Assembly: GCA_937995735.1 (NCBI GenBank)
Contig: CALKIZ010000024.1
Location: 60,294-124,293, forward strand
From: an uncultured Neomegalonema sp.
GTDB lineage: Bacteria > Pseudomonadota > Alphaproteobacteria > Rhodobacterales > Rhodobacteraceae
DNA length: 64,000 nt
Direction: 5' to 3'
Part shown: piece after piece, positions 39,379-49,147 of the stretch
How the letters are laid out: each line of letters starts with the position of its first letter
Numbering within the stretch: position 1 is the first letter of the stretch
Made by a program: the position numbers and the translations under genes
Notes under the pieces: generated by a model
Told to the model about the DNA's origin: nothing
Seen by the model: the letters and a program-made list of their open reading frames with translations, nothing else
Databases searched by the model: none

Positions 39379-39963
39379 TCAGATAATCTCAACCGTCACA
39401 CCATCCTTTGGCCCATCGACCCCGTTGATGGGCAACAAATCCATTGGACACGCGGAAAACACCACAAGTGCAGGAGCTAAGGCTTCTAACTCCACATAGG
39501 AACCCGACTTTTTTGTTGGGACTTCTCTGCCGAGGCCATTCGACCCAACCGACGGAATATTCATCCACAGGTTCAGCGGGCAAGGCGTCACCGCCGACAC
39601 CATGCCTTGCGCGCTTAATTCGCGGTGCAGGTTTTCCTGACAGTTGGCATGACCCTCCCCCGCGCCGAGCACCCGGTATCGGTCAGGGTTACAGCAGGCA
39701 ATCACGGTATCATGCTCGCCCGCCGAGGTATCTGCGACCATTTTCAATAGAGGATTATGCCGGTTGGTTACAAAGCTATCCCCGACTTCAGGGCGAAGTT
39801 TAAGCCACCAAGCCCGACAATGCTCCATGCCCATAAATTCAGTGGGGTCATTTGCGTTGAAAGCCCAAGTATCAATCACCTGATCCCCCGGCCCGTTGGT
39901 AATCCGCACCGTCTCACCAGCGGCGAGCCTGAATGAACACACACCACCCGCTTCAAGATTCAT
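39379..39963 (-). CDS. DUF1989 (urea carboxylase-associated) family protein
   Basis: 194 residues of PF09347, with GDQVIDTWAFNANDP, YRVLGAGEGHANCQENLHREL and LNLWMNIP as family blocks. The cluster of conserved Cys and His (CCNPD, HANCQENLHREL) suggests metal binding. Members often sit beside urea carboxylase genes, which are absent here, so function is open. It is followed upstream by a LysE exporter gene four bases away on the same strand, making a two-gene unit. Confidence 0.87.
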   Translation of the reverse strand: MNLEAGGVCSFRLAAGETVRITNGPGDQVIDTWAFNANDPTEFMGMEHCRAWWLKLRPEVGDSFVTNRHNPLLKMVADTSAGEHDTVIACCNPDRYRVLGAGEGHANCQENLHRELSAQGMVSAVTPCPLNLWMNIPSVGSNGLGREVPTKKSGSYVELEALAPALVVFSACPMDLLPINGVDGPKDGVTVEII

Positions 39964-39967
39964 CAGA

Positions 39968-40561
39968 TCACCTCAACATTGGCCAGAGCGACGCGGCGAG
40001 AATCACGCCCATCGTGATGTTGAACCATTTTAACCGCGTTGGCTCAGACAGATACCCACGGAGCGACGTCCCCATGCCGCACCACAAAACCGCACAGGGT
40101 GCAAGGACAAGCATAAATGCAGACGCGACCAACAAAACGGTAACCGAATAATTCATCGGGTCCGTATAAGCCGCCATCGCGCCAATCCCGACAGCCCATG
40201 CTTTGGGGTTAACCCATTGAAAGCCGGCAGCTTGCAGCACCGTTAAAGGCTGCGCACCGCTCTCACGTGATCCGATAGCCCGCGCCGTTCCGATCTTCCA
40301 AGCCAGCCACAGCAGGTACAGACCAGAGGCTATCTTCATAGCGAAATGCAAACGCGGCGATGCTTCGAGAATTTGCCCAAGACCAAAGCCAGTCGCCAAC
40401 AGCAACGACCCAAACCCAAAGGCGATACCCACCACGTGAGGGATTGTCCGCGCCATACCGAAATTCACACCTGAAGCCAAAAGCATCAACGTATTAGGCC
40501 CCGGCGTCGCAGAGCCGACAAACGCGAACGACAGCAAAGCAAGAAAAACTTCCCAGCTCAC
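39968..40561 (-). CDS. LysE/RhtB-family amino-acid exporter (copy 1)
   Basis: 197 residues with six membrane helices and the family signature SATPGPNTLMLLASGVNFGMART near the N-terminus. LysE-type exporters remove excess amino acids or related small molecules. It is the first gene of a pair with the DUF1989 protein (four-base gap), which may link export to nitrogen-rich compound metabolism. A second, different LysE protein is encoded at 63.1-63.7 kb. Confidence 0.92.
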   Translation of the reverse strand: MSWEVFLALLSFAFVGSATPGPNTLMLLASGVNFGMARTIPHVVGIAFGFGSLLLATGFGLGQILEASPRLHFAMKIASGLYLLWLAWKIGTARAIGSRESGAQPLTVLQAAGFQWVNPKAWAVGIGAMAAYTDPMNYSVTVLLVASAFMLVLAPCAVLWCGMGTSLRGYLSEPTRLKWFNITMGVILAASLWPMLR

Positions 40562-40769
40562 AACTTGGCCCCATAGAACATTAGCCGCTCAGATCGCATT
40601 ATTTACCCCTATTGTCAGGTCGAAATCATCGACCCCCTATTCAAACTATGAAGATCTTAGTCATCAAGGCTCGGATGCCCCAATCGCGCCGTACCCATAA
40701 CAGAAACGCACTGTTATTGACGCGAAAGCAAGCAGACCGTTACACCACACTAAAATAGGCAGGGAATTT

Positions 40770-42056
40770 ATGGACAAGATCGTCATCAAAGGTGGGAATC
40801 CACTCAACGGAACCATTCCGGTATCAGGATCAAAAAACGCCTGCTTGCCGCTGATGACCGCCGCCCTGCTCACGGATCAGCCAGTCACGCTGACGAATGT
40901 TCCCAATCTTGCCGACATGAACACGATGGGCGCGTTACTGAATAGCTTGGGCGCTACCGTCGAACGCGATGCAGATGCACATCGCATGACCTTACGCGCT
41001 GAACGCATTCGGACGCCGCTGGCGCATTACGACATTGTTCGTAAAATGCGCGCCAGCATTCTGGTTCTCGGACCGATGCTCGCGCGAGACGGCGCTGGTA
41101 CGGTATCACTACCCGGTGGCTGCGCTATCGGAGCGCGGCCTGTCGATTTGCACCTCAAAGGCTTGGAAGCGATGGGCGCGGTCCTCGATTTAAGGGACGG
41201 CTATGTTCACGCCTCAGTTCCGCGTAGCTTGAACGGAGGCCGCTTGCACGGTGTCTCTTTCCGGTTCCCCGTCGTATCAGTCGGCGCTACCGAGAATTTG
41301 CTGATGGCGGCTACACTCGCAAAAGGCACGACACGTCTGGTCAATGCTGCACAAGAACCAGAGATCACCGACCTTGCCGATTGTCTCATCTCGATGGGCG
41401 CACAAATCGAAGGGGCCGGAACAAGCACCATCGAAATTCAAGGCGTCGATGCGCTGTCGGGCACAGAGCACGCTGTCATCGCCGATAGGATTGAGCTTGG
41501 CAGCTTTATGATCGCGCCAGCCATCACGGGCGGCGATGTGACAATCACAGGCGGGAAAATATTCCTCGTCGAAACGCTCGCTGAGGCCCTAAGAGCCGCA
41601 GACGTCTCGGTTGAAGAAACAGATGTAGGTATTCGCGTTACCCGCAACAATGGTACGATCAAGCCTGTCAGCTTTACCACCGAACCTTTCCCCGGCTTTG
41701 CCACAGACCTGCAAGCGCAAATGATGGCACTGATGACAATAGCCGATGGCGTGTCGGTGATTGATGAGAACATTTTCGAAAACCGGTTCATGCACGCGCC
41801 CGAATTAACGCGGATGGGCGCGGACATTGCGGTAGATGGCGGGCGGGCGACTGTCACCGGCGTCTCTGGCCTGCGCGGTGCGCCTGTTATGGCCACGGAC
41901 TTGCGCGCGTCGATTTCGTTGTTACTTGCAGGACTGGCCGCAGAAGGAGAAACCTCCGTCAGCCGCGTCTATCACCTCGACCGTGGATACGAACGGGTGG
42001 AAGATAAGCTGCGCGCTTGCGGCGCTAACATTGAACGGATCAAGGACGACGCATGA
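40770..42056 (+). CDS. murA: UDP-N-acetylglucosamine 1-carboxyvinyltransferase
   Basis: 428 residues. Lys22-Asn23 ([11 protein letters not shown]) and Cys118 in [15 protein letters not shown] (the fosfomycin-sensitive cysteine) are present. MurA adds enolpyruvate to UDP-GlcNAc in the first committed step of peptidoglycan synthesis. It heads an operon with DUF2948 (ATGA overlap), hisD and UPF0262, an order conserved in Alphaproteobacteria. The 208-bp upstream gap should contain the operon promoter. Confidence 0.97.
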   Translation: MDKIVIKGGNPLNGTIPVSGSKNACLPLMTAALLTDQPVTLTNVPNLADMNTMGALLNSLGATVERDADAHRMTLRAERIRTPLAHYDIVRKMRASILVLGPMLARDGAGTVSLPGGCAIGARPVDLHLKGLEAMGAVLDLRDGYVHASVPRSLNGGRLHGVSFRFPVVSVGATENLLMAATLAKGTTRLVNAAQEPEITDLADCLISMGAQIEGAGTSTIEIQGVDALSGTEHAVIADRIELGSFMIAPAITGGDVTITGGKIFLVETLAEALRAADVSVEETDVGIRVTRNNGTIKPVSFTTEPFPGFATDLQAQMMALMTIADGVSVIDENIFENRFMHAPELTRMGADIAVDGGRATVTGVSGLRGAPVMATDLRASISLLLAGLAAEGETSVSRVYHLDRGYERVEDKLRACGANIERIKDDA

Positions 42057-42541
42057 CCGAAGATGCTACCTTTGCTGATGGCGAACCGCCGAACCGCAAC
42101 AAAGTCAAACTGATGGCGCGCGATGCACAGGATCTCTCGATCCTTTCGGCCTTGATGCAAGATGCAATCGGCAAGACCTCAGAGATCGCGTGGCTCCCCG
42201 AAAAGCGAATTTTTGCCCTCGTCGTGAATCGGTTTCGTTGGGAAGACGCCGCCGACGCGGAGGCTCAATCGCGTTCCTATGAACGGGTCCGCGCTGGCCT
42301 GCATGTCGAAGATGTGGCCGACGCCAAATTCCGAGGCTTCGATGTTGTCAAAGGCCAAGAAGCCTTTGAAATTCTATCCATCACTTTCAACGAAGGCGAA
42401 GATGGAACCGGCCACGTGATCATCGATTGCGCTGGTGGTGCAGGATTTGACCTCACCGTTGAAGCCCTAGATGTACGCATGTCAGATATGGATACGATCT
42501 GGCGAACCAAACACTTACCCAAACATGAGGATGATGCGTGA
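42053..42541 (+). CDS. DUF2948 family protein
   Basis: 162 residues. The blocks [22 protein letters not shown] and [19 protein letters not shown] identify DUF2948, a family found almost only in Alphaproteobacteria between murA and hisD. It overlaps murA by ATGA and hisD by GTGA. No catalytic motif can be seen and the function is unknown; constant coupling to murA and hisD is the only clue. Confidence 0.92.
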   Translation: MTEDATFADGEPPNRNKVKLMARDAQDLSILSALMQDAIGKTSEIAWLPEKRIFALVVNRFRWEDAADAEAQSRSYERVRAGLHVEDVADAKFRGFDVVKGQEAFEILSITFNEGEDGTGHVIIDCAGGAGFDLTVEALDVRMSDMDTIWRTKHLPKHEDDA

Positions 42542-43842
42542 CCCGCCGCCTCTCGACCCAAGATGACAATTTCGACGCCGCTTTTGCCGAACTCCTCCAT
42601 TTGAAACGTGAGACGAGCGCAGAAGTTGATGACGTCGTTGCAGCTATTCTCGCGGACGTTCAACGGCGCGGCGATGAAGCGATCATCGACTATACGAAGC
42701 GCTTCGATCACCAGACCCTCACGCCGGAAACCCTCGCGGTATCGGCGGAAGAAATTGACGCGGCGGTTACCGCAACCCCCGCAGATCAACGCGCGGCTCT
42801 TGAAACTGCTGCCGCACGGATCACCGCCTATCACGAACGGCAATTACCGGAAGACGCCGATTGGACCGACGAAAGCGGCGTTCGCCTTGGCTGGCGCTGG
42901 ACGCCGGTTGATGCGGCGGGTCTTTATGCTCCGGGTGGTCTTGCGAGTTACCCCTCCTCCGTCTTGATGAACGCGATACCGGCCAAAGCCGCCGGCGTAG
43001 AGCGCCTTGCCCTTTGTGTCCCAACGCCGAATGGTGAGGTCAATCCGCTGGTCCTTTGCGCAGCGCGGCTTGCTGGCGTCACGGAAGTTTACCGTATCGG
43101 CGGAGCGCAAGCGATCGGCGCGATGGCCTATGGGACGAATACAATCGGCCCCGTCGATGTTATCGTAGGGCCGGGCAACGCTTTTGTTGCCGCTGCCAAA
43201 CGCCAAGTGTTCGGACGTGTCGGCATCGACTCTATCGCTGGGCCGTCGGAAATTTTGGTCATTGCAGATGGAGAGAATGACCCCGACTGGATTGCCCTCG
43301 ACCTCCTTTCTCAAGCCGAGCATGATCAGAGTGCGCAATCTATTCTCATTACCACCGACGCCGCCTTTGGTGATGCGGTCGAAACCGCTGTCGCAAAAAG
43401 GCTAGAGACGCTTGAGCGCCGCGACATAGCAAGTGCGAGTTGGCAATCATCCGGGGCGATCATCACTGTTCCCGATCTCGACATTGCTGCCAGCCTCGCC
43501 AACAAAATCGCCGCTGAGCACCTAGAGCTTTGCGTCACCGAACCGCGCGCGCTCGCGGCAAAGATCAAACACGCTGGCGCGCTATTCCTCGGTCGATGGA
43601 CCCCCGAAGCCGTTGGCGATTACGTCGGCGGACCCAACCACGTCCTACCAACCGCACGGTCTTCCCGCCATGCATCGGGCCTTTCGGTGATGAACTTCCT
43701 CAAGCGCAGTACAATGCTCGAATGCACTCCCGGTGCGCTTGGTGCAGTGGGCGAAGCTGCCGAAACACTTGCTAAAGCCGAAAGTCTCGAGGCTCATGGA
43801 CTAAGCGTCCGTGCGCGACTCAACGCACTAAATGAGGGTTGA
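42538..43842 (+). CDS. hisD: histidinol dehydrogenase
   Basis: 434 residues from a GTG start overlapping the DUF2948 stop. It contains GLYAPGGLASYPSSVLMNAIPAKAAGV, GPGNAFVAAAKRQVFGRVGIDSIAGPSE, the zinc ligands in LSQAEHDQSAQS and the late TARSSRHASGLSVMNF. It makes the last two NAD-dependent oxidations of histidine synthesis. It is the third gene of the murA operon; the rest of the his pathway is not in the window. Confidence 0.97.
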   Translation: MTRRLSTQDDNFDAAFAELLHLKRETSAEVDDVVAAILADVQRRGDEAIIDYTKRFDHQTLTPETLAVSAEEIDAAVTATPADQRAALETAAARITAYHERQLPEDADWTDESGVRLGWRWTPVDAAGLYAPGGLASYPSSVLMNAIPAKAAGVERLALCVPTPNGEVNPLVLCAARLAGVTEVYRIGGAQAIGAMAYGTNTIGPVDVIVGPGNAFVAAAKRQVFGRVGIDSIAGPSEILVIADGENDPDWIALDLLSQAEHDQSAQSILITTDAAFGDAVETAVAKRLETLERRDIASASWQSSGAIITVPDLDIAASLANKIAAEHLELCVTEPRALAAKIKHAGALFLGRWTPEAVGDYVGGPNHVLPTARSSRHASGLSVMNFLKRSTMLECTPGALGAVGEAAETLAKAESLEAHGLSVRARLNALNEG

Positions 43843-43844
43843 CC

Positions 43845-44306
43845 ATGAGCGCAGACATCAACGCCTTTACGTTAGACGACAGTGCCCTGCCCCCGCCGAC
43901 ACCGGAAATCGAACAAGAGCGCAATATAGCGATCTTCGATTTGCTCGACGCCAATGTTTTCCGCTTGGTGACCGGACCATCCGGACCCTATGCGCTGACA
44001 ATGGCCCTGCGTGAGCGATTGCTCAGCTTTTCCGCAAAGACGGACGCAGGCGAGGTATACGACTTCACCTTGTCATATTCGCCTTTTCGCAAAGCGGCGC
44101 GATCCTATTATACCGTCTGCGAAAGCTATCTCGCCGCGGTTCGGAGCAAATCACCCGAAGAAATCGCAAAACTGGATGAAGGCCGCAAAACCCTTCACAA
44201 CGAAGGCGCAACCCTCGTCACAGAACGCCTCGCCGAGCATGTTGAGATTGATGATAACACTGCAAGGCGCTTGTTTACGTTGATTGGCAGCCTCTACATT
44301 CGATAG
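43845..44306 (+). CDS. UPF0262 family protein
   Basis: 153 residues from ATG 43845, with GAGGG seven bases upstream; the frame also has a TTG at 43839 overlapping the hisD stop. It contains LSYSPFRKAARSYYTVCESYLAA and DEGRKTLHNEGATLVTERL, typical of the UPF0262 family that follows hisD in Alphaproteobacteria. Function is unknown. The phosphatase and infA genes that usually come next are missing; lysC follows after 200 bp. Confidence 0.93.
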   Translation: MSADINAFTLDDSALPPPTPEIEQERNIAIFDLLDANVFRLVTGPSGPYALTMALRERLLSFSAKTDAGEVYDFTLSYSPFRKAARSYYTVCESYLAAVRSKSPEEIAKLDEGRKTLHNEGATLVTERLAEHVEIDDNTARRLFTLIGSLYIR

Positions 44307-44494
44307 CCTACCATATGTCACTCCAATAAGTTCTTTTATTGTTCTTATCAAATTCGTTTAGCAAATTCAATCCAAAATTCTTGTTACGTTCCACCCTTCA
44401 CTACCGGTTTAGCGCCACGACGCTAATCTTGCTTCAAAGGCCGACCTCGGATAAACCACGCGCACACGGGACGTACGGGTTTCGTGGGAACTTC

Positions 44495-44507
44495 TGGAGC
44501 GGCTCCA
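44495..44507 (+). promoter_or_regulatory. short hairpin covering the lysC ribosome-binding site
   Basis: TGGAG and CTCCA form a 5-bp stem with a CGG loop that ends directly before the lysC ATG (44508). The 5' arm holds the only GGAG available as ribosome-binding site. It could dampen translation, but the stem is short. Confidence 0.35.
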
Positions 44508-45725
44508 ATGTCCATTCTGGTCATGAAATTCGGTGGCACGTCTGTCGCCGACCCCGAACGTATTTTGAACGCCGCGCATAAAGTAAAGCGCGAGGTGGAT
44601 GCTGGCTGGCATGTCGCGGTCGTCGTCTCGGCCATGTCAGGCGAAACAAATCGCCTCGTAGAACTGGTTCGCGGAATATCGCCTCTCTATGATGCCCGCG
44701 AATATGATGCTGTGGTAGCCTCTGGCGAACAAGTCACCTCCGGCTTGATGGCGCTGACATTGCAATCGTTGGGCGTGCCTGCGCGATCATGGCAAGGTTG
44801 GCAAATCGCCATGAAGACTGATGCCACCCATGGGGCTGCTCGGATCGACAGTATCGACACCGAACCAATGCTGGCGAAATTCGATGAAGGCTTACATGCG
44901 GTCTGCGCTGGGTTTCAAGGTATCTCCCCTGAAGACCGGATTGCCACGCTCGGTCGCGGTGGGTCAGACACCAGCGCCGTTGCTTTGGCTGCTGCACTTA
45001 AAGCGGATCGCTGCGACATCTACACCGATGTAGATGGCGTCTACACAACTGACCCGCGCGTTGTGCCAGAGGCGCGCAAGATCGAAAAGATTGCCTTCGA
45101 AGAAATGCTCGAGCTTGCTTCTCAAGGTGCGAAAGTCTTGCAAACCCGTTCGGTTGAGCTGGCGATGCGGTATAACGTACCGCTTCAAGTCCGTTCGAGC
45201 TTCTCTGACGAACCGGGAACCATTGTCTGCGATGAGGATGAGATTATGGAAAGCGATATCGTAACGGGTGTGGCGTTCTCACGCGACGAAGCGAAAATCA
45301 CCCTTCAGGATGTTGACGACAGTCCCGGTGTTGCGGCGGCGATCTTCGGCCCTCTGGCGGATGCCGCAGTCAATGTCGATATGATCGTACAAAACATCTC
45401 GGACGAGAACCGGACCGACATGACCTTCACGGTTCATCTCGATCAGTTCGACCGGGCGCTTGCCACCATCGAAGCCGCCAAGGATCAGATCGGTTATAAA
45501 GGATTGGTCGCAGACAAAGATGTCGCGAAAGTTTCTGTTGTCGGGATCGGGATGCGCTCTCACACCGGCGTCGCACAGCGCATGTTCGCAGCCCTTGCCG
45601 AAGACAACGTAAACATTCAGGTCATCACGACCTCGGAGATCAAAGTCAGCGTCCTTATTCAACGTCGCTATATGGAACTGGCCGTCCGATCTTTGCACAC
45701 CGCATTTGGTTTGGAAGCTGCGTGA
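44508..45725 (+). CDS. lysC: aspartate kinase
   Basis: About 405 residues from ATG 44508 (MSILVMKFGGTSVAD, the usual start; the frame extends to 44484). The kinase domain has KFGGTSVAD and LGRGGSDTSAVALAAAL, followed by two ACT domains (about 265-400) that bind feedback amino acids. It phosphorylates aspartate for Lys, Thr and Met synthesis. It overlaps ptsP by GTGA, a pairing common in Alphaproteobacteria. Confidence 0.97.
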   Translation: MSILVMKFGGTSVADPERILNAAHKVKREVDAGWHVAVVVSAMSGETNRLVELVRGISPLYDAREYDAVVASGEQVTSGLMALTLQSLGVPARSWQGWQIAMKTDATHGAARIDSIDTEPMLAKFDEGLHAVCAGFQGISPEDRIATLGRGGSDTSAVALAAALKADRCDIYTDVDGVYTTDPRVVPEARKIEKIAFEEMLELASQGAKVLQTRSVELAMRYNVPLQVRSSFSDEPGTIVCDEDEIMESDIVTGVAFSRDEAKITLQDVDDSPGVAAAIFGPLADAAVNVDMIVQNISDENRTDMTFTVHLDQFDRALATIEAAKDQIGYKGLVADKDVAKVSVVGIGMRSHTGVAQRMFAALAEDNVNIQVITTSEIKVSVLIQRRYMELAVRSLHTAFGLEAA

Positions 45726-48016
45726 CCGATACCCCCACCTCCGGGTGGGACGCTTCGCCGGGAAAAGCGAAACCGGGCGGGGCGGCTGCACCGCGCCTAT
45801 TGCTGCGCCGGCTGCGCGAAACTTTGGCAGCCCCCGGAGAAGTTCCGGAGCGCCTTAACCAAATCGTTAAACTCATTGCAACCAGCATGGTCGCTGAGGT
45901 TTGCTCGATTTATCTGCTCCGGGGTCGTGATATGCTCGAGCTTTGGGCGACCGAAGGTTTGAAACCTGAGGCTGTTCATAATGCGCGCCTGCGGATTGGT
46001 GAAGGCTTGGTCGGTGTCATCGCGCGCGATGGCGGCACGGTCAACACCTCGAATGCCCGCGAGCATCCTGAATTCAGATACCTTCCTGAAACGGGCGAAG
46101 AAATCTACCGTTCGTTTCTTGGCGTCCCGATTCAGCGCCTCGGAAAACTGCTCGGGGTTTTGGTCGTCCAAAACGAGCGGCCAATTGTCTATAACGAAGA
46201 AGATGAAGAAGCCTTGCGCGTTGTGGCGATGGTCATAGCAGAGATCGCAGATGCCGGATCACTGCTTCCTCCCGACGGCGATGATGATGAAGATCGCGGG
46301 CCTTTTCACGCTGTCGGAACCGGTGCGGCAGATGGCGTTGCCATTGGCCAAGTTCATCTACACGAGCCGCGCTTGCTGTTGCCCAACCCGATTGCCGATG
46401 ATGTCACGCAAGAGCGCATACGCTTGCGCGAGGCGATGGCTCTTTTACGCAGCGACATTGATGAAATGCTCGAGTCATCTTCCATGCCGGCTACCGGCGA
46501 ACATCGCGACGTGATGGAAACATACCGCCTATTCGCCAACGACAAAGGATGGCTTCGCCGATTGGAAGCAGGGGTTGCGACCGGGTTAAAAGCCGAAGCC
46601 GCTGTCGATGCGGCCCGCATGGAGACACGCACAAAAATCGACCGCGCCCGTGATCCCTATCTTCGCGAGCGCCTCAACGATATGGACGATCTCGCTCAGC
46701 GTCTCTTGCGCCGCCTTATGGCACCGACGGCTGGTGATGAGCCAATCCCGCCAAATGCGATTTTGGTGGCTCGGACGATTGGTCCCGGTGAGTTGATGGA
46801 CTATCCGCGCGGCGCTCTTGCCGGTATTGTACTCGAAGACGGCTCGCCCTCTTCCCATGCTACCATCGTTGCCAGAGCGCTGGACATTCCACTGATTGTT
46901 CAGGCCGGGCGGTGTGCGCGCGAGGCTAATCAGGGCGACCTCGCAATCGTCAATGGCGATCAGGGTCATGTTCATTTCAGACCGCGCCATGATGTCGTGA
47001 CCGCCTACGAAGAAAAGCTCACACTGCGCGTTCAGGAAAAGCAAGCCTTTGCCGCCCTGCGGGACAAACCCGCGCTCACGCTCGATGGTCAGCATATCAG
47101 TTTGCTGATTAATGCGGGACTTTCCGCCGATCTGCCGAACCTGCCCGAGAGCGGTGCGGAGGGTGTTGGCCTTCTGAGAACCGAATTGCATTTTATGCTC
47201 AATCGCCAGATGCCAACCCGTGAAGAGCAGACCCGGTTTTACAGTTACATTCTCAACAAAGCGGGCGACAAGCCTGTGACATTCCGAACCCTCGATGTCG
47301 GGTCGGATAAGGTTTTGCCCTTCCTGAAGCAAATGCCGGAGGAGAACCCGGCCCTTGGCTGGCGCGCCATTCGTCTCGGCTTGGATCGTCCGGCGATTTT
47401 GAAGATGCAAGCGCAAAGCCTGCTTCGCGCGGCGAATGGCCGGCCTTTACGGGTCATGTTCCCGATGGTCGCAAACCTGCATGAATACGAGCGCGCAAGA
47501 GAGATCGTTCTTCAAGAAGCGGATCGGCTCAACATCAACCGACACACACCACCATCAAATCTCCAAATCGGTACGATGCTCGAAACACCCTCGCTGGTTT
47601 TTGAGGAAGACCGGTTTTACGAACTCACTGATTTCATCTCCATCGGTGGAAATGACTTGATGCAGTTCTTTTTCGCAGCCGACAGAATGAACGAACGGAC
47701 CGCTGGCCGCTATGACATCACCAGCGTTTCTTTCCTGAGAATGTTGCGCATTATCGTAAGCCGCTGTCTTAACCATAACACCGAACTCAGTTTTTGTGGC
47801 GAGTCTGCGGGAAAGCCCCTCGACGCTTTGGCGCTTGCCGCGACTGGCGTGACATCGCTCTCTATGCGCCCGGCGGCCATTGGGCCGGTAAAACGCGCCA
47901 TTCGCGCCGCGAACCTGAACGATATTCGGGAAATGATTGACGAAGCGGAAAAAAAGCAAAAGCCGGTTCGGCAAACTCTAATCGACTATTGTGCAACAGC
48001 GAACATTCCGATTTAG
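45722..48016 (+). CDS. ptsP: PEP-protein phosphotransferase EI-Ntr (PtsP)
   Basis: 764 residues from a GTG start overlapping lysC. An N-terminal GAF domain (about 25-165, VCSIYLLRGRDMLELWATEGL) precedes the Enzyme I part, with phospho-His in SPSSHATIVARALDIP and the PEP-binding barrel ending in FCGESAGKPLDALALAATGV. It starts the nitrogen phosphotransfer chain to NPr and EIIA-Ntr, with the GAF domain sensing nitrogen status (often glutamine). The prfA gene that often follows is not here. Confidence 0.96.
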   Translation: MTDTPTSGWDASPGKAKPGGAAAPRLLLRRLRETLAAPGEVPERLNQIVKLIATSMVAEVCSIYLLRGRDMLELWATEGLKPEAVHNARLRIGEGLVGVIARDGGTVNTSNAREHPEFRYLPETGEEIYRSFLGVPIQRLGKLLGVLVVQNERPIVYNEEDEEALRVVAMVIAEIADAGSLLPPDGDDDEDRGPFHAVGTGAADGVAIGQVHLHEPRLLLPNPIADDVTQERIRLREAMALLRSDIDEMLESSSMPATGEHRDVMETYRLFANDKGWLRRLEAGVATGLKAEAAVDAARMETRTKIDRARDPYLRERLNDMDDLAQRLLRRLMAPTAGDEPIPPNAILVARTIGPGELMDYPRGALAGIVLEDGSPSSHATIVARALDIPLIVQAGRCAREANQGDLAIVNGDQGHVHFRPRHDVVTAYEEKLTLRVQEKQAFAALRDKPALTLDGQHISLLINAGLSADLPNLPESGAEGVGLLRTELHFMLNRQMPTREEQTRFYSYILNKAGDKPVTFRTLDVGSDKVLPFLKQMPEENPALGWRAIRLGLDRPAILKMQAQSLLRAANGRPLRVMFPMVANLHEYERAREIVLQEADRLNINRHTPPSNLQIGTMLETPSLVFEEDRFYELTDFISIGGNDLMQFFFAADRMNERTAGRYDITSVSFLRMLRIIVSRCLNHNTELSFCGESAGKPLDALALAATGVTSLSMRPAAIGPVKRAIRAANLNDIREMIDEAEKKQKPVRQTLIDYCATANIPI

Positions 48017-48170
48017 AGTTTGCTGCACTTAACACAGATCATCGAGTTGCAGGTTTCAAGGGCACGTAACACGACCAGCTGACTCACTCAACTATACAAC
48101 ACGTTCTAAAGTCACGCCAAATCGTCCCTGTTTCATCATTTGAAAAGGGCGAATAAGTATCTTGCAGCCG

Positions 48171-48905
48171 TCAACATTTATCCGGCGGTTGCGGTTCCTG
48201 CCGCACCAGACAATGGCAATCCCATAGGATTTCATCGACCTTGTGGAGATGCTTTCGCCGGTATCCCGGCGGCAAGCCCATCCTTAAAGGCGGAACGCTT
48301 TTCGGCCCCGGTGCGGCGGCTTTGCGTTTTGCCACTTCGCGGACATAGCGCTTGGCTTGCTTTGGCATGTCTTCCAGCGCCAGTTTCAGCGCCAAAAGCC
48401 GACGACAAAGCGCCTTTGCCGACACCTCATCCTCCGGCGTTAAAACCGCTTTTGGTTCCGACCAAAGGATAAAATCCGGCTCACCGTCAAACGTGCCAAT
48501 CCGGATTTGAATGTGAGGGTCCGTGGAGCCACTCGCTTTGGGCTTGCTGCGCGGTTTGCGGCGGTTCGGATAGAGTTCAGGAAAATATTTGCGCGGATCA
48601 ATCAAACAAAATTGCGGCGCACGCGACCCCCGTTTTTCGCCCGTGCCTTTATTCTTGGCGCGTTTCCGCTTCGGCGGAGCCACATATTCAGGCACAGCCA
48701 TATCCCGCGAGAAGATCGCAATAATCCGCCGCGTCGCAGATTCCGCAGGGCGTAAAATCAGCAAAACCGCATTGCGGACACAGCGTGGTAGTTTCTCAAT
48801 AACTGCATCATCTGAAGTCATCCCCGCAGACGCAAACAACCCCGCCACAATGCGCAACAGCGCAAGGCGGTAGTTCTCGGTCATGCGGTCAAGGCTCCAG
48901 ATCAT
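48171..48905 (-). CDS. conserved alphaproteobacterial hypothetical protein
   Basis: 244 residues, or 237 from inner ATG 48884 (MTENYRLALLRIVAG). It has a helical N-terminus, a long basic linker (PPKRKRAKNKGTGEKRGSR and RRKPRSKPKASG), and a C-terminal stretch MGLPPGYRRKHLHKVDEILWDCHCLVRQ. I have seen this C-terminal pattern in hypothetical proteins of many Alphaproteobacteria, but no function is known to me. The basic linkers suggest nucleic-acid contact; that is inference only. It is a lone gene, convergent with ptsP. Confidence 0.75.
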   Translation of the reverse strand: MIWSLDRMTENYRLALLRIVAGLFASAGMTSDDAVIEKLPRCVRNAVLLILRPAESATRRIIAIFSRDMAVPEYVAPPKRKRAKNKGTGEKRGSRAPQFCLIDPRKYFPELYPNRRKPRSKPKASGSTDPHIQIRIGTFDGEPDFILWSEPKAVLTPEDEVSAKALCRRLLALKLALEDMPKQAKRYVREVAKRKAAAPGPKSVPPLRMGLPPGYRRKHLHKVDEILWDCHCLVRQEPQPPDKC

Positions 48906-49074
48906 GTTGTCTTTCGTGTTTATTTACAGAAAGAACATAGTAGAAACTTTTTATGTTTGCAAGAAAAATACATTCAACCTTTACGCTTACTCAAATTACC
49001 AAAGACACTTTTGAACGCCATCCCCATAACCTGAGAGCAAAGCCGTCATGACTGAGAAAGGGGTAGTATCACAG

Positions 49075-49121
49075 GTGCTGCATTGCCATCTTCGCAGTGC
49101 AGCATAATTATTGCGCTGCAC
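49075..49121 (+). promoter_or_regulatory. repeated GTGCTGCA/GTGCAGC motif before the DUF1127-type gene
   Basis: Three related half-sites occur in 47 bp: GTGCTGCA (49075-49082), GTGCAGC (49097-49103) and GCTGCAC (49115-49121). The last two form a perfect 7-bp inverted repeat with an 11-nt spacer, the geometry of LysR-type operators. The first two can also pair as a hairpin (49077-49103). In Brucella a LysR regulator (VtlR) controls DUF1127 genes; the same here is inference. Confidence 0.45.
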
Positions 49122-49147
49122 CAAATCACTGTGAAGGATCAACTTAG

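Noticed and set aside
46586..47416. A 276-codon open frame on the minus strand inside ptsP
   Set aside because: It is exactly antisense to the Enzyme I domain, has no family features, and such long shadow frames are common opposite GC-rich coding sequence.
48906..49147. A tRNA or other stable RNA in this 242-bp gap
   Set aside because: No cloverleaf, T-loop GTTCRA or CCA end was found; only the repeated dyads described above.
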